Shown here piece after piece: positions 15,302 to 23,701 of a stretch of 42,596 bases of DNA. The position numbers and the translations under genes were made by a program. The notes below the pieces were generated by a model. The model was not told where the DNA came from. It saw nothing but the letters and a program-made list of their open reading frames with translations, and made no database searches. Position 1 is the stretch's first letter. Every line of letters starts with the position of its first letter. The DNA lies in the NCBI GenBank assembly GCA_903878415.1, contig CAIRHO010000034.1:1-42596 (forward strand), in the 5' to 3' direction. This stretch comes from an uncultured Actinomycetes bacterium. GTDB taxonomy: Bacteria > Actinomycetota > Actinomycetes > Nanopelagicales > Nanopelagicaceae.

Positions 15302-18228
15302 AGAATATAGATCCGAAAGTGATTTTAGTTGAGCACTTCAACATAACCGCGGAAGTGTTGCAACTACCTGGAGAGCGCGATCTAAATTACAAAGTAATTG
15401 CAGATCAAACTTACGTTTTAAAATTGTATGAAACTGGAAATAGAGATTGGCTTGAACTTCAAGATTTCGCACTTCGGATGTTAGATATTGATGGCATCCC
15501 GAACCCATTTCCTTCAGTAAAAGGTGATTTCTTAGTGGATCTACCTAATGGACGAATTGCAAGATTATTAAAATGGGTGAATGGCGAACCTTGGGCAAAA
15601 AGCGATACCGATCCGCAACAATTGCAGGCCCTTGGCGCCAAAATTGCCCAGGTCGATCAGAAGCTATCTACCATCACTTTAGACGTAAAAAATAACGCGG
15701 TTTTAAATCGCCAGTTCATTTGGAATTTATTGCAAGCTGATTCACTGATTTCTCAATGTAATCTGATAACTGATCCAGCTCTGCAATCAATTGTGATTAA
15801 GGTTTTGGAACATTTTAAGAATGAGACAAAACCTGCGCTAGCCAAATTACCAGCTCAAGTTATTCATAACGATGGTAATGATTACAACATTCTGGTCGAT
15901 GGAAATCGATTAGGTTTGATTGATTTTGGCGATATTGTGATTGCCCCGAAAATAGTAGGACTAGCGGTTTGCGCTGCATACATGGTTCTGGAAAAGAATG
16001 ATCCAATCAAGGAAATCCTGCCATTGATCCGCGGCTATCACATGGTCGCTCCCCTAACTCCTGCCGAATTGGAAATACTTTTTGACTTAATCCAAGTTCG
16101 ATTAGCTATGAGCGTAGTAAATGCTGCAATCCAAAGTAAATCAGCACCAACGAACGAATACTTATTAATAAGTCAAGATGTAGTCCCTGATGCGCTTTTC
16201 AAATTAGCTAAAACCGATCTCAACCACTCACATTTTCGATTCAGAGATGCTTGCGGATATGATGGAAATCCAAACTCCCGCGCAATCCGCCAATATTTGG
16301 AGAGCGTTGCTAAACCTAGCGATGTTGTTTGCAAACCATTTGCTTCTGCTAAAAAATATTTCTTCAACTGGTCCATTGATAACCCAGACCTGCCTCGAAC
16401 CGAGGCTGAACTAAACGCTTTGATGGCCGAAATTGGAGCGCAAGTTTCAATTGGTTACTACTGCGAAGAACGCAATGTCTATCAAGGTGAAGCATTTAAT
16501 ATCAAAAGTCCGAGCGCCCGAACTTTCCATCTCGGCGTTGATTTAGGCATGCCAGCCGGCTCCGCGGTTTATGCTCCGCTAGATGGTGAAATTTATGCAT
16601 TTAACGATAACAACACTTATTTAGATTATGGGCCAGTCATAATGTTGAAACATTTAACTGATACCGGTATTCCGTTTTGGACTTTATACGGTCATTTATC
16701 TCGGACATCCCTGCTTCCGCTAACTGTTGGCATGAAGGTCAAAGCGGGCGATCAAATCGCAACTATGGGTGTGGAAGCAGAAAATGTTGGTTGGCCACCA
16801 CATACCCATTTCCAATTACTAACGGATCTCTGTGGCATGGGATTAGACGTGCACGGAGTAGCACCTCGAGATGAAGTTTCGCTTTGGCGGAGTATCTCCC
16901 CCAACCCGAATCTAATTCTGCGTATTAAAGAAGGTACGGATGCCCACGGCAAGGTTTCGCCAGAAGTGATTAGAAATCAGCGCGACACTGTGCTTTCACA
17001 AAACCTTAGTTTAAATTTTAGAGCTCCGCTACAAATCGTTAAAGGTGAAGGCGCTTACCTCTTCGATCAATCCGGTAAAAAATATTTAGATTTAGTTAAT
17101 AACGTTGCCCACGTTGGTCATGGTCATCCCCGAGTTGTTGCGGCGGGTGCTAACCAAATGGCAACTTTAAATACCAACACCCGATATTTGCACCAGAACA
17201 TTGTTGAATACGGTCGTGCACTAACTAACACACTCCCAGACCCTTTAAGTGTGATCTTCTTTGTAAATAGTGGAAGTGAAGCTAACGATTTAGCCATTCG
17301 ATTAGCACGCGCTTACACAAAACGAAAAGGCATGATTGCTTTGAAGCATGGCTATCACGGCCATACCCAGAGTGTGGTTGAAATTAGTCCTTACAAATTC
17401 TTGGGCAAAGGTGGCGCTGGCACGCCGGCTCATGTTGGCGTTGCAGAACTTCCCGACCCGTTCCGCGGTCAGTACCGTGGCGAAGGCGCCGGAGTTAAAT
17501 ATGCTGCTGATTTTGCAAATGTAATTTCTAATTTGAAAGAACCACTTGCTGCCTTTTTTTGTGAGGGAATTGTCAGTACTGGTGGCCAAATCCGATTAGC
17601 TGAAGGGTTTTTAACTAGTGCTTTCGCACAAGTTCGCGCGAGTGGCGGAATCTGCATCAGCGATGAAGTACAAATTGGTTTAGGTCGAGTAGGTGAAAAA
17701 TTCTGGGGATTTGAATTACATGGCGTTGTTCCAGATATCGTAACTATGGGCAAACCGCTAGGAAATGGTCACCCGCTAGCTGCTGTAGTTACGACTCCTG
17801 AAATCGCGGCCGCTTTTCATAATGGTATGGAATATTTCAATACTTTCGGCGGCAATCCGGTAAGCGCCGCCATCGGTCAAGCAGTTCTAGATGTTGTGCA
17901 AGATGAAAATCTGCAAGCAAACGCGATCGAAATAGGTAATTATCTTTCAAATGGCGTAAAGGAACTTAGCAAATCTCATCCGATAATTGGTGATGTGCGC
18001 GGGTCCGGGCTATTTATTGGCGTGGAATTAATGCGCGATGAAAATACGCCAGCAACTGCAGAGATGTCAGATTTAATGGAGTATGCAAAAGATGCTGGAG
18101 TTTTCCTATCCTGTGACGGTCCAGATAATAATATTTTGAAAATTAAACCACCAATGATTATCAACCGAAAAGATGTAGATTTCTTTTTGAATGTTTTTGA
18201 TGCTGGAATTAAAGCAATAACTAAGTAA
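15298..18228 (+). CDS. Three-domain fusion: APH-type kinase, M23 metallopeptidase-like domain, class III aminotransferase/phospho-lyase
   Basis: 976 residues in one uninterrupted frame. Residues 1 to about 330 are an APH/RdoA-type kinase with HNDGNDYN (about 191-198) and IDFGD (about 208-212). About 400-525 is an M23 (LytM) domain with a full zinc site: H411 and D415 in HLGVD, H466 in YGHLS, and H502/H504 in PHTHF. About 548-976 is a class III PLP enzyme with Asp in SDEVQ (D789) and Schiff-base Lys in MGKPLG (K819). Human hydroxylysine kinase and the phosphohydroxylysine / phosphoethanolamine phospho-lyases belong to the two terminal families, so the likely joint reaction is phosphorylation of an amino alcohol followed by elimination of phosphate and ammonia. 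5-Hydroxylysine is favoured by the neighbours; ethanolamine or 1-amino-2-propanol are alternatives. No signal peptide, so the M23 domain would be cytosolic. Confidence 0.85.
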   Translation: MKNIDPKVILVEHFNITAEVLQLPGERDLNYKVIADQTYVLKLYETGNRDWLELQDFALRMLDIDGIPNPFPSVKGDFLVDLPNGRIARLLKWVNGEPWAKSDTDPQQLQALGAKIAQVDQKLSTITLDVKNNAVLNRQFIWNLLQADSLISQCNLITDPALQSIVIKVLEHFKNETKPALAKLPAQVIHNDGNDYNILVDGNRLGLIDFGDIVIAPKIVGLAVCAAYMVLEKNDPIKEILPLIRGYHMVAPLTPAELEILFDLIQVRLAMSVVNAAIQSKSAPTNEYLLISQDVVPDALFKLAKTDLNHSHFRFRDACGYDGNPNSRAIRQYLESVAKPSDVVCKPFASAKKYFFNWSIDNPDLPRTEAELNALMAEIGAQVSIGYYCEERNVYQGEAFNIKSPSARTFHLGVDLGMPAGSAVYAPLDGEIYAFNDNNTYLDYGPVIMLKHLTDTGIPFWTLYGHLSRTSLLPLTVGMKVKAGDQIATMGVEAENVGWPPHTHFQLLTDLCGMGLDVHGVAPRDEVSLWRSISPNPNLILRIKEGTDAHGKVSPEVIRNQRDTVLSQNLSLNFRAPLQIVKGEGAYLFDQSGKKYLDLVNNVAHVGHGHPRVVAAGANQMATLNTNTRYLHQNIVEYGRALTNTLPDPLSVIFFVNSGSEANDLAIRLARAYTKRKGMIALKHGYHGHTQSVVEISPYKFLGKGGAGTPAHVGVAELPDPFRGQYRGEGAGVKYAADFANVISNLKEPLAAFFCEGIVSTGGQIRLAEGFLTSAFAQVRASGGICISDEVQIGLGRVGEKFWGFELHGVVPDIVTMGKPLGNGHPLAAVVTTPEIAAAFHNGMEYFNTFGGNPVSAAIGQAVLDVVQDENLQANAIEIGNYLSNGVKELSKSHPIIGDVRGSGLFIGVELMRDENTPATAEMSDLMEYAKDAGVFLSCDGPDNNILKIKPPMIINRKDVDFFLNVFDAGIKAITK

Positions 18229-19842
18229 CTACTCGTTCCATCTTGGGCTAGTACTCTTAGGTGGATAAAGCGTTTCCTTTATTAGAATTATTCCTGGAGT
18301 ATCTTGTTGAAGTGCGTCACCAAGTTTTTCAATTGTACTTTCAGTAAAAGCCAAGCCGAATGAAGCCGCTAACAATTCCCAATTAGGCGAGAACAAATCA
18401 ACACCGCGTTCTGGATGGGCCGCTACTTGTTGGTCGTATCGGAGCATCCCGTAACCGCCATCATCAACAATTAGCAATGTATATGGCAAATTCTCTTGCA
18501 CGATTGTTGCTAACTCACCGAGTGCAAATGCAACGCCACCATCTCCGCAGACTGCAAGAGTTTTGATGCCGGATGCAGCGGGACCAATTGCAGCTGGTAA
18601 TCCGAAGCCGAGGGTGCCCCAACCAACTGGGTAAGAAAGTCTTCTAGGACGCGGTTGTTTTGCATAAACGCCGGTCCAATAACCAACTACCGCCATATCG
18701 CAGACTATTGCACCATCCTTCGGCCAATTATCTTCAATCGCCGCCACTAGTGCGATACCTCTTGCACTTTTTTCTTCCGCTATTAACCGAGATCTAACTT
18801 TTTGATTTAGCGCAGAAACATCTGCCCACTTACTCAGCGCTTTCAATTGGCTAAGTTGAGTTAGCGCGGAACTTAGATTCGCGGTTTGAATTACTACTTG
18901 CGGAGATATGTTGCGTAACACAATGGTTGGATCCACATCAATTACAACTATTGATTTAGGGAAAGGAATATTCCAATTTTTAGTATTCATGCCATCTAAT
19001 TGACTTCCAATAACGATTAGAGAATCGCATTCAGCCATCAAATTTGAAATTTCAGGTTCATGAATTGGGGCTTGTAAAGTTAACGGATTACTTGCGCAAA
19101 CTCCGCGGGCTGCAAATGATGTAAAAATCGGAGCGCTTAAATGTGTAGCAAGTATGCCAATTTCGCTATCTGCTGCAAGACCACCGCCACCAACCCAAAT
19201 TCCAATTTTTGATTTACCAGAGAGCTCTTTGATAGCTGGCGCCAATTCTGGAATAGCCAATTCAATTTTCGATGCAGTTGGAATCTCGCCAACAAACTCT
19301 GCTCCTAATAAATCTGCCGGAATTCCGATATATCCAGATCCACTTGGCGCGTTCGTTAAACCAGATATGAAATCAATAACTGCAGCAATTGCACTTTTAG
19401 CATCAGTGACGCTAACCGACATTGCTTTACCATTTCTAATCTTCGCAAGTGGAGTAAAAAGTGCGCTTTGATCGTTCATCTCATGTAACAAACCACGTGA
19501 TCCATCTTTATGGCGCTTTCCGATTGGTGCTTCTGAAGAAATTACTAAAACTGGGGATCCACTAATCGCTGCTTCGCCGAAGGCTCCTAAAGTATTTGCC
19601 GCTCCTGGCCCCGTGGTAGTAAGTGCAACCGCTAACTTTCCAGTGCTTCGGGCTAAGCCATCCGCTGCGTAAACAGAGCTCTGTTCATGTCTAACTCCAA
19701 TAATCCTGGGACGATTGGTATCTAGCGCGTTCCAAAATGCGAGATTATGTACACCAGGTATTCCAAAACACTCTTTTACGCCTGCGCGCCAGAGTAAATC
19801 TAAAATGGCGCCAGCTAACGTAGTAGTGGAATGCTCAGGCAT
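18229..19842 (-). CDS. ThDP-dependent enzyme of the acetolactate synthase / 2-oxoacid decarboxylase family
   Basis: 537 residues with the three ThDP-enzyme domains. The activating Glu is E53 in RHEQSS. The diphosphate/metal motif runs from GDGG (about 432) to VDDGGYGML (about 460), where the usual NN is DD. A strict acetolactate synthase assignment is not supported: no regulatory subunit or ilv genes are nearby. The gene is packed head-to-tail against the fusion gene (convergent, no spacer) and divergent from an ALDH7-like gene. Decarboxylation of 2-oxoadipate to glutarate semialdehyde would complete the proposed pathway, but that activity is inferred from context only. Confidence 0.8.
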   Translation of the reverse strand: MPEHSTTTLAGAILDLLWRAGVKECFGIPGVHNLAFWNALDTNRPRIIGVRHEQSSVYAADGLARSTGKLAVALTTTGPGAANTLGAFGEAAISGSPVLVISSEAPIGKRHKDGSRGLLHEMNDQSALFTPLAKIRNGKAMSVSVTDAKSAIAAVIDFISGLTNAPSGSGYIGIPADLLGAEFVGEIPTASKIELAIPELAPAIKELSGKSKIGIWVGGGGLAADSEIGILATHLSAPIFTSFAARGVCASNPLTLQAPIHEPEISNLMAECDSLIVIGSQLDGMNTKNWNIPFPKSIVVIDVDPTIVLRNISPQVVIQTANLSSALTQLSQLKALSKWADVSALNQKVRSRLIAEEKSARGIALVAAIEDNWPKDGAIVCDMAVVGYWTGVYAKQPRPRRLSYPVGWGTLGFGLPAAIGPAASGIKTLAVCGDGGVAFALGELATIVQENLPYTLLIVDDGGYGMLRYDQQVAAHPERGVDLFSPNWELLAASFGLAFTESTIEKLGDALQQDTPGIILIKETLYPPKSTSPRWNE

Positions 19843-19848
19843 GAGGCG

Positions 19849-19854
19849 ACAATA
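19849..19854 (-). promoter_or_regulatory. -10 box of a leaderless promoter for the ThDP enzyme
   Basis: On the minus strand TATTGT is followed by six bases and the ATG at 19842. The divergent ALDH gene starts at 19879, so the two promoters overlap in a 36-base spacer. Confidence 0.5.
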
Positions 19855-19878
19855 CCGCGATATGAAAGAGGGAAGAGA

Positions 19879-21381
19879 ATGAGCAACATAGTTTCGAAAA
19901 ATCCCAGCAATCTAAGCGATGTAATTGTCGAACTTCCAGCTGCTACCTCTGATGAGATTGTCGCCGCCGCAAAGCGCGCAAAGGCAGCGCAAAAAGCATG
20001 GGCAGCAATGCCCGCACCAGCTCGCGGTCGAGTAATTGCAAATGTTGGACGACTTGTTGAAGCTAATAAAGAATCTCTTGCGAAATTGGTAACTCGTGAA
20101 ATGGGCAAAGTTTACGCCGAAGCACTTGGTGAAGTTCAAGAAGTTATCGATACCTGTGATTTCTTCCTAGGCGAAGGTCGACGCATGTATGGCCAAACCG
20201 TACCAAGTGAGATGCCTAATAAGAATTTATTTACTTTCAGAATGCCGGTTGGTAGCACACTGATTATCACAGCTGGAAATTTCCCAGCAGCCGTACCATC
20301 TTGGTACATCGTTCCAGCGTTATTAACTGGCAACTCCGTTATCTGGAAACCAGCAGAATTTACGCCAGCCGTTGCCAACGCGCTCACCGCAATTTTCCAC
20401 GCTGGCGGTGTACCAAAAGATATTTTGATTACTCTTGTTGCAGAAGGCGCCGCAACATTTGAAGCGATGGATAAATGTTTATCTTTAGGGCTAATAAATA
20501 AAGTTGGATTTACCGGATCAACTGAAGTTGGTCGAAAAATCGGCGCAAAAACTGGCGAATATATTCAAAGCGCATGCCTTGAACTAGGCGGCAAAAATCC
20601 AATGGTCGTAATGCCAGATGCAAATCTAGATTTAGTTCTAGAAGGCGCACTCTTCGCCGGATTCGGAACTGCTGGACAACGATGCACATCACTTGGAACG
20701 CTCTGGCTTCATGAATCTATTTACGATGCATTCTTAGCTAGATATGCCGAAACAGTTGCTAATGCAAAAGTTGGCGACCCGATGAAAGATGTTCTATTCG
20801 GACCAATGATTAGCGAAAAATACTTAGAAAACCATCTCAAGAATTTATCGATGATTCAAAAACACCATACCGTGCTTGGTTCTACTGGAGTAGGTCGGAT
20901 CACAAAAGAGAATCCCCGCGCTGGTTTTGTGGGAGATCCAGAAGCTGGCGTCTTTGTGCATCCAACAATCGTCGCTGGTTTAACTAAAGATGATGAACTT
21001 TATGCCACCGAAACATTTGGCCCATTAGTAACTGTCGGAAAATTCAAAACAATCGAAGAAGCAATCGAACTATCCAATGGCCACGGCTATGGCCTCTCTT
21101 GTGCAATTTATAGTAGCGACCCAAAAACAATTTGGACTTATCGTGAAGGCGTATCTGCCGGAATGATGTCAGTTAATAATTCAACTTCAGGAGCCGAAGC
21201 CCATTTGCCTTTCGGTGGAAATGGCAAAAGTGGAAACGGTTCCCGTCAAAGTGGCGTTTGGGTACTAGATCAATTCACCAGATGGCAATCACTCAACTGG
21301 GATTGGTCCGGTAAATTACAAAAAGCCCAGATGGATACTGTTGAAGTTGCCCATAATCCAAATTTCCGAATCGCTGAATAA
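19879..21381 (+). CDS. Aldehyde dehydrogenase, ALDH7-like (2-aminoadipate semialdehyde dehydrogenase-type)
   Basis: 500 residues from the ATG at 19879, which follows a strong Shine-Dalgarno (AGAGGGAAGAG); the frame stays open upstream but would run into the divergent gene. Catalytic Cys is C269 in GTAGQRCTS and the general base E235 in LELGGK. The GTAGQRCT block and the late NSTSGAEAHLPFGG match ALDH7 (antiquitin), in which the SGAE segment contacts the amino-acid end of 2-aminoadipate semialdehyde. The family oxidises that aldehyde to 2-aminoadipate with NAD(P). It is followed after 23 bases by glutaryl-CoA dehydrogenase, which supports a lysine/hydroxylysine catabolic role. Confidence 0.85.
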   Translation: MSNIVSKNPSNLSDVIVELPAATSDEIVAAAKRAKAAQKAWAAMPAPARGRVIANVGRLVEANKESLAKLVTREMGKVYAEALGEVQEVIDTCDFFLGEGRRMYGQTVPSEMPNKNLFTFRMPVGSTLIITAGNFPAAVPSWYIVPALLTGNSVIWKPAEFTPAVANALTAIFHAGGVPKDILITLVAEGAATFEAMDKCLSLGLINKVGFTGSTEVGRKIGAKTGEYIQSACLELGGKNPMVVMPDANLDLVLEGALFAGFGTAGQRCTSLGTLWLHESIYDAFLARYAETVANAKVGDPMKDVLFGPMISEKYLENHLKNLSMIQKHHTVLGSTGVGRITKENPRAGFVGDPEAGVFVHPTIVAGLTKDDELYATETFGPLVTVGKFKTIEEAIELSNGHGYGLSCAIYSSDPKTIWTYREGVSAGMMSVNNSTSGAEAHLPFGGNGKSGNGSRQSGVWVLDQFTRWQSLNWDWSGKLQKAQMDTVEVAHNPNFRIAE

Positions 21382-21404
21382 CTAGTAAAGGATAGATTCA
21401 CCCT

Positions 21405-22583
21405 ATGACTAAAAAAGATCCAGTGCATCCATTCGATTTACTAGATGTGCAACGCGAGTTAACTGAAGAACAACGCGCTATCCAAAAAGTTGCGCGCGAT
21501 TTTGTTGATAAAGAAGTCAAACCACATATTGCTGGTTGGTATGAAAGCAGCGATATCCCGGTTCGCGAATTAGCGCTTAAGTTGGGTGCAATTGGAATGT
21601 TAGGTATGCATCTTGAAGGTTATAGCTGCGCCGGAACTGATGCCACTTCTTATGGTCTTGCGTGCTTAGAACTTGAAGCTGGCGATTCCGGGTTGCGTTC
21701 CCTCGTTTCAGTACAAGGATCACTTTCAATGTTTGCAATTCATGAATATGGCAGCGAAGCCCAAAAAGAGAGATGGCTACCGGAAATGGCGGCTGGCCGT
21801 GCGATTGGATGTTTTGGTTTAACTGAAGCTGATTTTGGCTCAAACCCATCCGGAATGCTCACAAATGCAAAACGTGATGGCGATAATTGGATTATTAACG
21901 GCAACAAGATGTGGATTACAAATGGCACGGTCGCCGATGTAGCCATTATTTGGGCGCAAACCGATGAAGGAATCCGTGGTTTTGCGGTCGATACTAAAAC
22001 CGCCGGCTTCCAAGCAAATTTAATCAAACATAAACTTTCACTTCGCGCTTCATTGACTGCGGAGTTAGTTTTCACAAATCTAAAAGTTTCAGATGCTGAC
22101 CGATTGCCTGGCGCAACTAGTTTGCGGGCTCCCCTAATGTGTCTTGCCGAAGCTCGCTACGGAATTATTTTTGGAACCGTCGGTGCTGCACGAGATTCCT
22201 TAGAGACTGCACTTGCTTATGCTGCTACCCGCGAACAATTTGATGGCCCTATTGCTCGTCATCAAATGACGCAAGCAAAGTTTGCTGCGATGGCAACCAG
22301 ATTGAACACTGCGATGCTCTTGGCACTTCATATCGGAAAAATAAAAGATGTTGGTCAAGTCCAACCGCAGCAAATAAGTATGGGTAAATATAACAATGCC
22401 ATGGGCGCGCTTGAAATCGCACGTGAAGCGCGATCAATCCTTGGCGGCGCTGGCATCACCACTGAATATTCGGTTTTCCGACATATGGCCAATTTGGAAA
22501 CCGTTTTAACTTATGAAGGAACCCATGAGATTCATTCGTTAGTAATTGGTGAAGCCCTTACCGGAATAGCGGCTTACCGCTAG
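21405..22583 (+). CDS. gcdH: Glutaryl-CoA dehydrogenase
   Basis: 392 residues of the acyl-CoA dehydrogenase fold, with segment-by-segment resemblance to human GCDH: LRSLVSVQGSL (Arg at 98 corresponds to the Arg that binds the glutaryl carboxylate), CFGLTEADFGSNPS, FSLRAS-like LSLRASLTAE, LGGAGITTEY and TYEGTHEIHSLV with catalytic Glu near 371. The FAD enzyme oxidises and decarboxylates glutaryl-CoA to crotonyl-CoA and passes electrons to electron-transfer flavoprotein. A Shine-Dalgarno AAAGGA precedes the ATG. It is in an operon with the ALDH7-like gene; its stop overlaps the stop of the convergent CoA-transferase gene. Confidence 0.93.
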   Translation: MTKKDPVHPFDLLDVQRELTEEQRAIQKVARDFVDKEVKPHIAGWYESSDIPVRELALKLGAIGMLGMHLEGYSCAGTDATSYGLACLELEAGDSGLRSLVSVQGSLSMFAIHEYGSEAQKERWLPEMAAGRAIGCFGLTEADFGSNPSGMLTNAKRDGDNWIINGNKMWITNGTVADVAIIWAQTDEGIRGFAVDTKTAGFQANLIKHKLSLRASLTAELVFTNLKVSDADRLPGATSLRAPLMCLAEARYGIIFGTVGAARDSLETALAYAATREQFDGPIARHQMTQAKFAAMATRLNTAMLLALHIGKIKDVGQVQPQQISMGKYNNAMGALEIAREARSILGGAGITTEYSVFRHMANLETVLTYEGTHEIHSLVIGEALTGIAAYR

Positions 22584-23698
22584 TCATCAGCCCCAAGATC
22601 TGGTGCGCCTAACCGATATGTAACTGGTGTTTCTGAGAAAATTATTGGGTTCGCAATTGTCTTACTTATTTTTCCTGATCGTGAATCGGTAATGCTTACT
22701 ATGGGATCGAGTCCAATATCGGTGGCGAGTTTTACACCTTCCGCTATTGAATTAATCGGTCCAGCGGGTACGCCGAATGCAGTTAGCTTTTCCGTCCAAA
22801 AAGCAGCCGTTTCAGTCATGAATTTTTGATTTAAAAAATCGTTTAACGCGGTGCGATTTGCAACTCGCGCAGAATTACTTTCAAATCTTGCGTCAGTTGC
22901 AATATCTAGATTAAGCACTCTTGCAAGATCTACGAACTGGCGATCATTACCCACCGCGATAATTAAATACTGGTCCTTCGCTTTATAAACTTCATACGGA
23001 GCAATACTTGGATGCGCATTACCCATTGCTTTAGGTGTAACGCCAGCGCCCGCAAATGCCCCTGATTGATTTACCATCGCAGATAGCGCTGAACTCAATA
23101 AATTTACCGCTATTTTCTGACCAATGCCGGTCTCAGCTCTACTAACTAAAGCCGCCGAAATTCCTAACGCAGCATGTAACCCAGAAATTACATCCACTAG
23201 CGCAACCCCAACTTTAGTTGGCGATTTTGAATCTGCTCCAGTAATGCTCATTAACCCACTCATGCCTTGTACCAACAGGTCATAACCAGGAAGTTTCTTA
23301 GCTAACTCACTTGTACCAAAACCAGAAATGGAACAATAGATCAATTTGGGGAATTTTTTATGTAACTCCTCATAACCTAGACCAAATTCTTCCATGGTAC
23401 CAACCGTGAAATTCTCAATCAGCACATCACATTTGCCAATAATTTCTAGCGCTTTAGCTTTTCCGGCTGCCGTAGATAAATCTGCAGTTACTCCAACTTT
23501 ATTTCGGTTAACAGATTGAAAATAAGTTGAAGTGCCATCCTCGTTAAATGGTGGCCCCCAAGTACGTGTGTCATCGCCGTCGACTGGCCGTTCAATTTTT
23601 ATTACTTCCGCTCCCATATCGCCAAGCAACATGCTCGCGTATGGGCCTGCTAATACTCGCGAAAAATCCGCGATCTTAATTCCGGTCAGTGCTGTCAT
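22580..23698 (-). CDS. Class III CoA-transferase, probably succinyl-CoA:glutarate CoA-transferase-type
   Basis: 372 residues of the CaiB/BaiF family. The opening GIKIADFSRVLAGPY and the catalytic Asp at D169 (in ALVDVISGLHA, the same number as in formyl-CoA transferase) are intact. Human SUGCT, which activates glutarate with succinyl-CoA, is in this family; adjacency to glutaryl-CoA dehydrogenase makes glutarate the best substrate guess. Other dicarboxylates or 2-hydroxyacids remain possible. It is the second gene of a minus-strand pair with a class V PLP enzyme, 3 bases apart. Confidence 0.87.
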   Translation of the reverse strand: MTALTGIKIADFSRVLAGPYASMLLGDMGAEVIKIERPVDGDDTRTWGPPFNEDGTSTYFQSVNRNKVGVTADLSTAAGKAKALEIIGKCDVLIENFTVGTMEEFGLGYEELHKKFPKLIYCSISGFGTSELAKKLPGYDLLVQGMSGLMSITGADSKSPTKVGVALVDVISGLHAALGISAALVSRAETGIGQKIAVNLLSSALSAMVNQSGAFAGAGVTPKAMGNAHPSIAPYEVYKAKDQYLIIAVGNDRQFVDLARVLNLDIATDARFESNSARVANRTALNDFLNQKFMTETAAFWTEKLTAFGVPAGPINSIAEGVKLATDIGLDPIVSITDSRSGKISKTIANPIIFSETPVTYRLGAPDLGADD

Positions 23699-23701
23699 TT
23701 A

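Noticed and set aside
15298-18228. Assembly artefact joining three genes
   Set aside because: The frame is continuous without a stop or internal shift, each domain is complete, and linkers are of sensible length.
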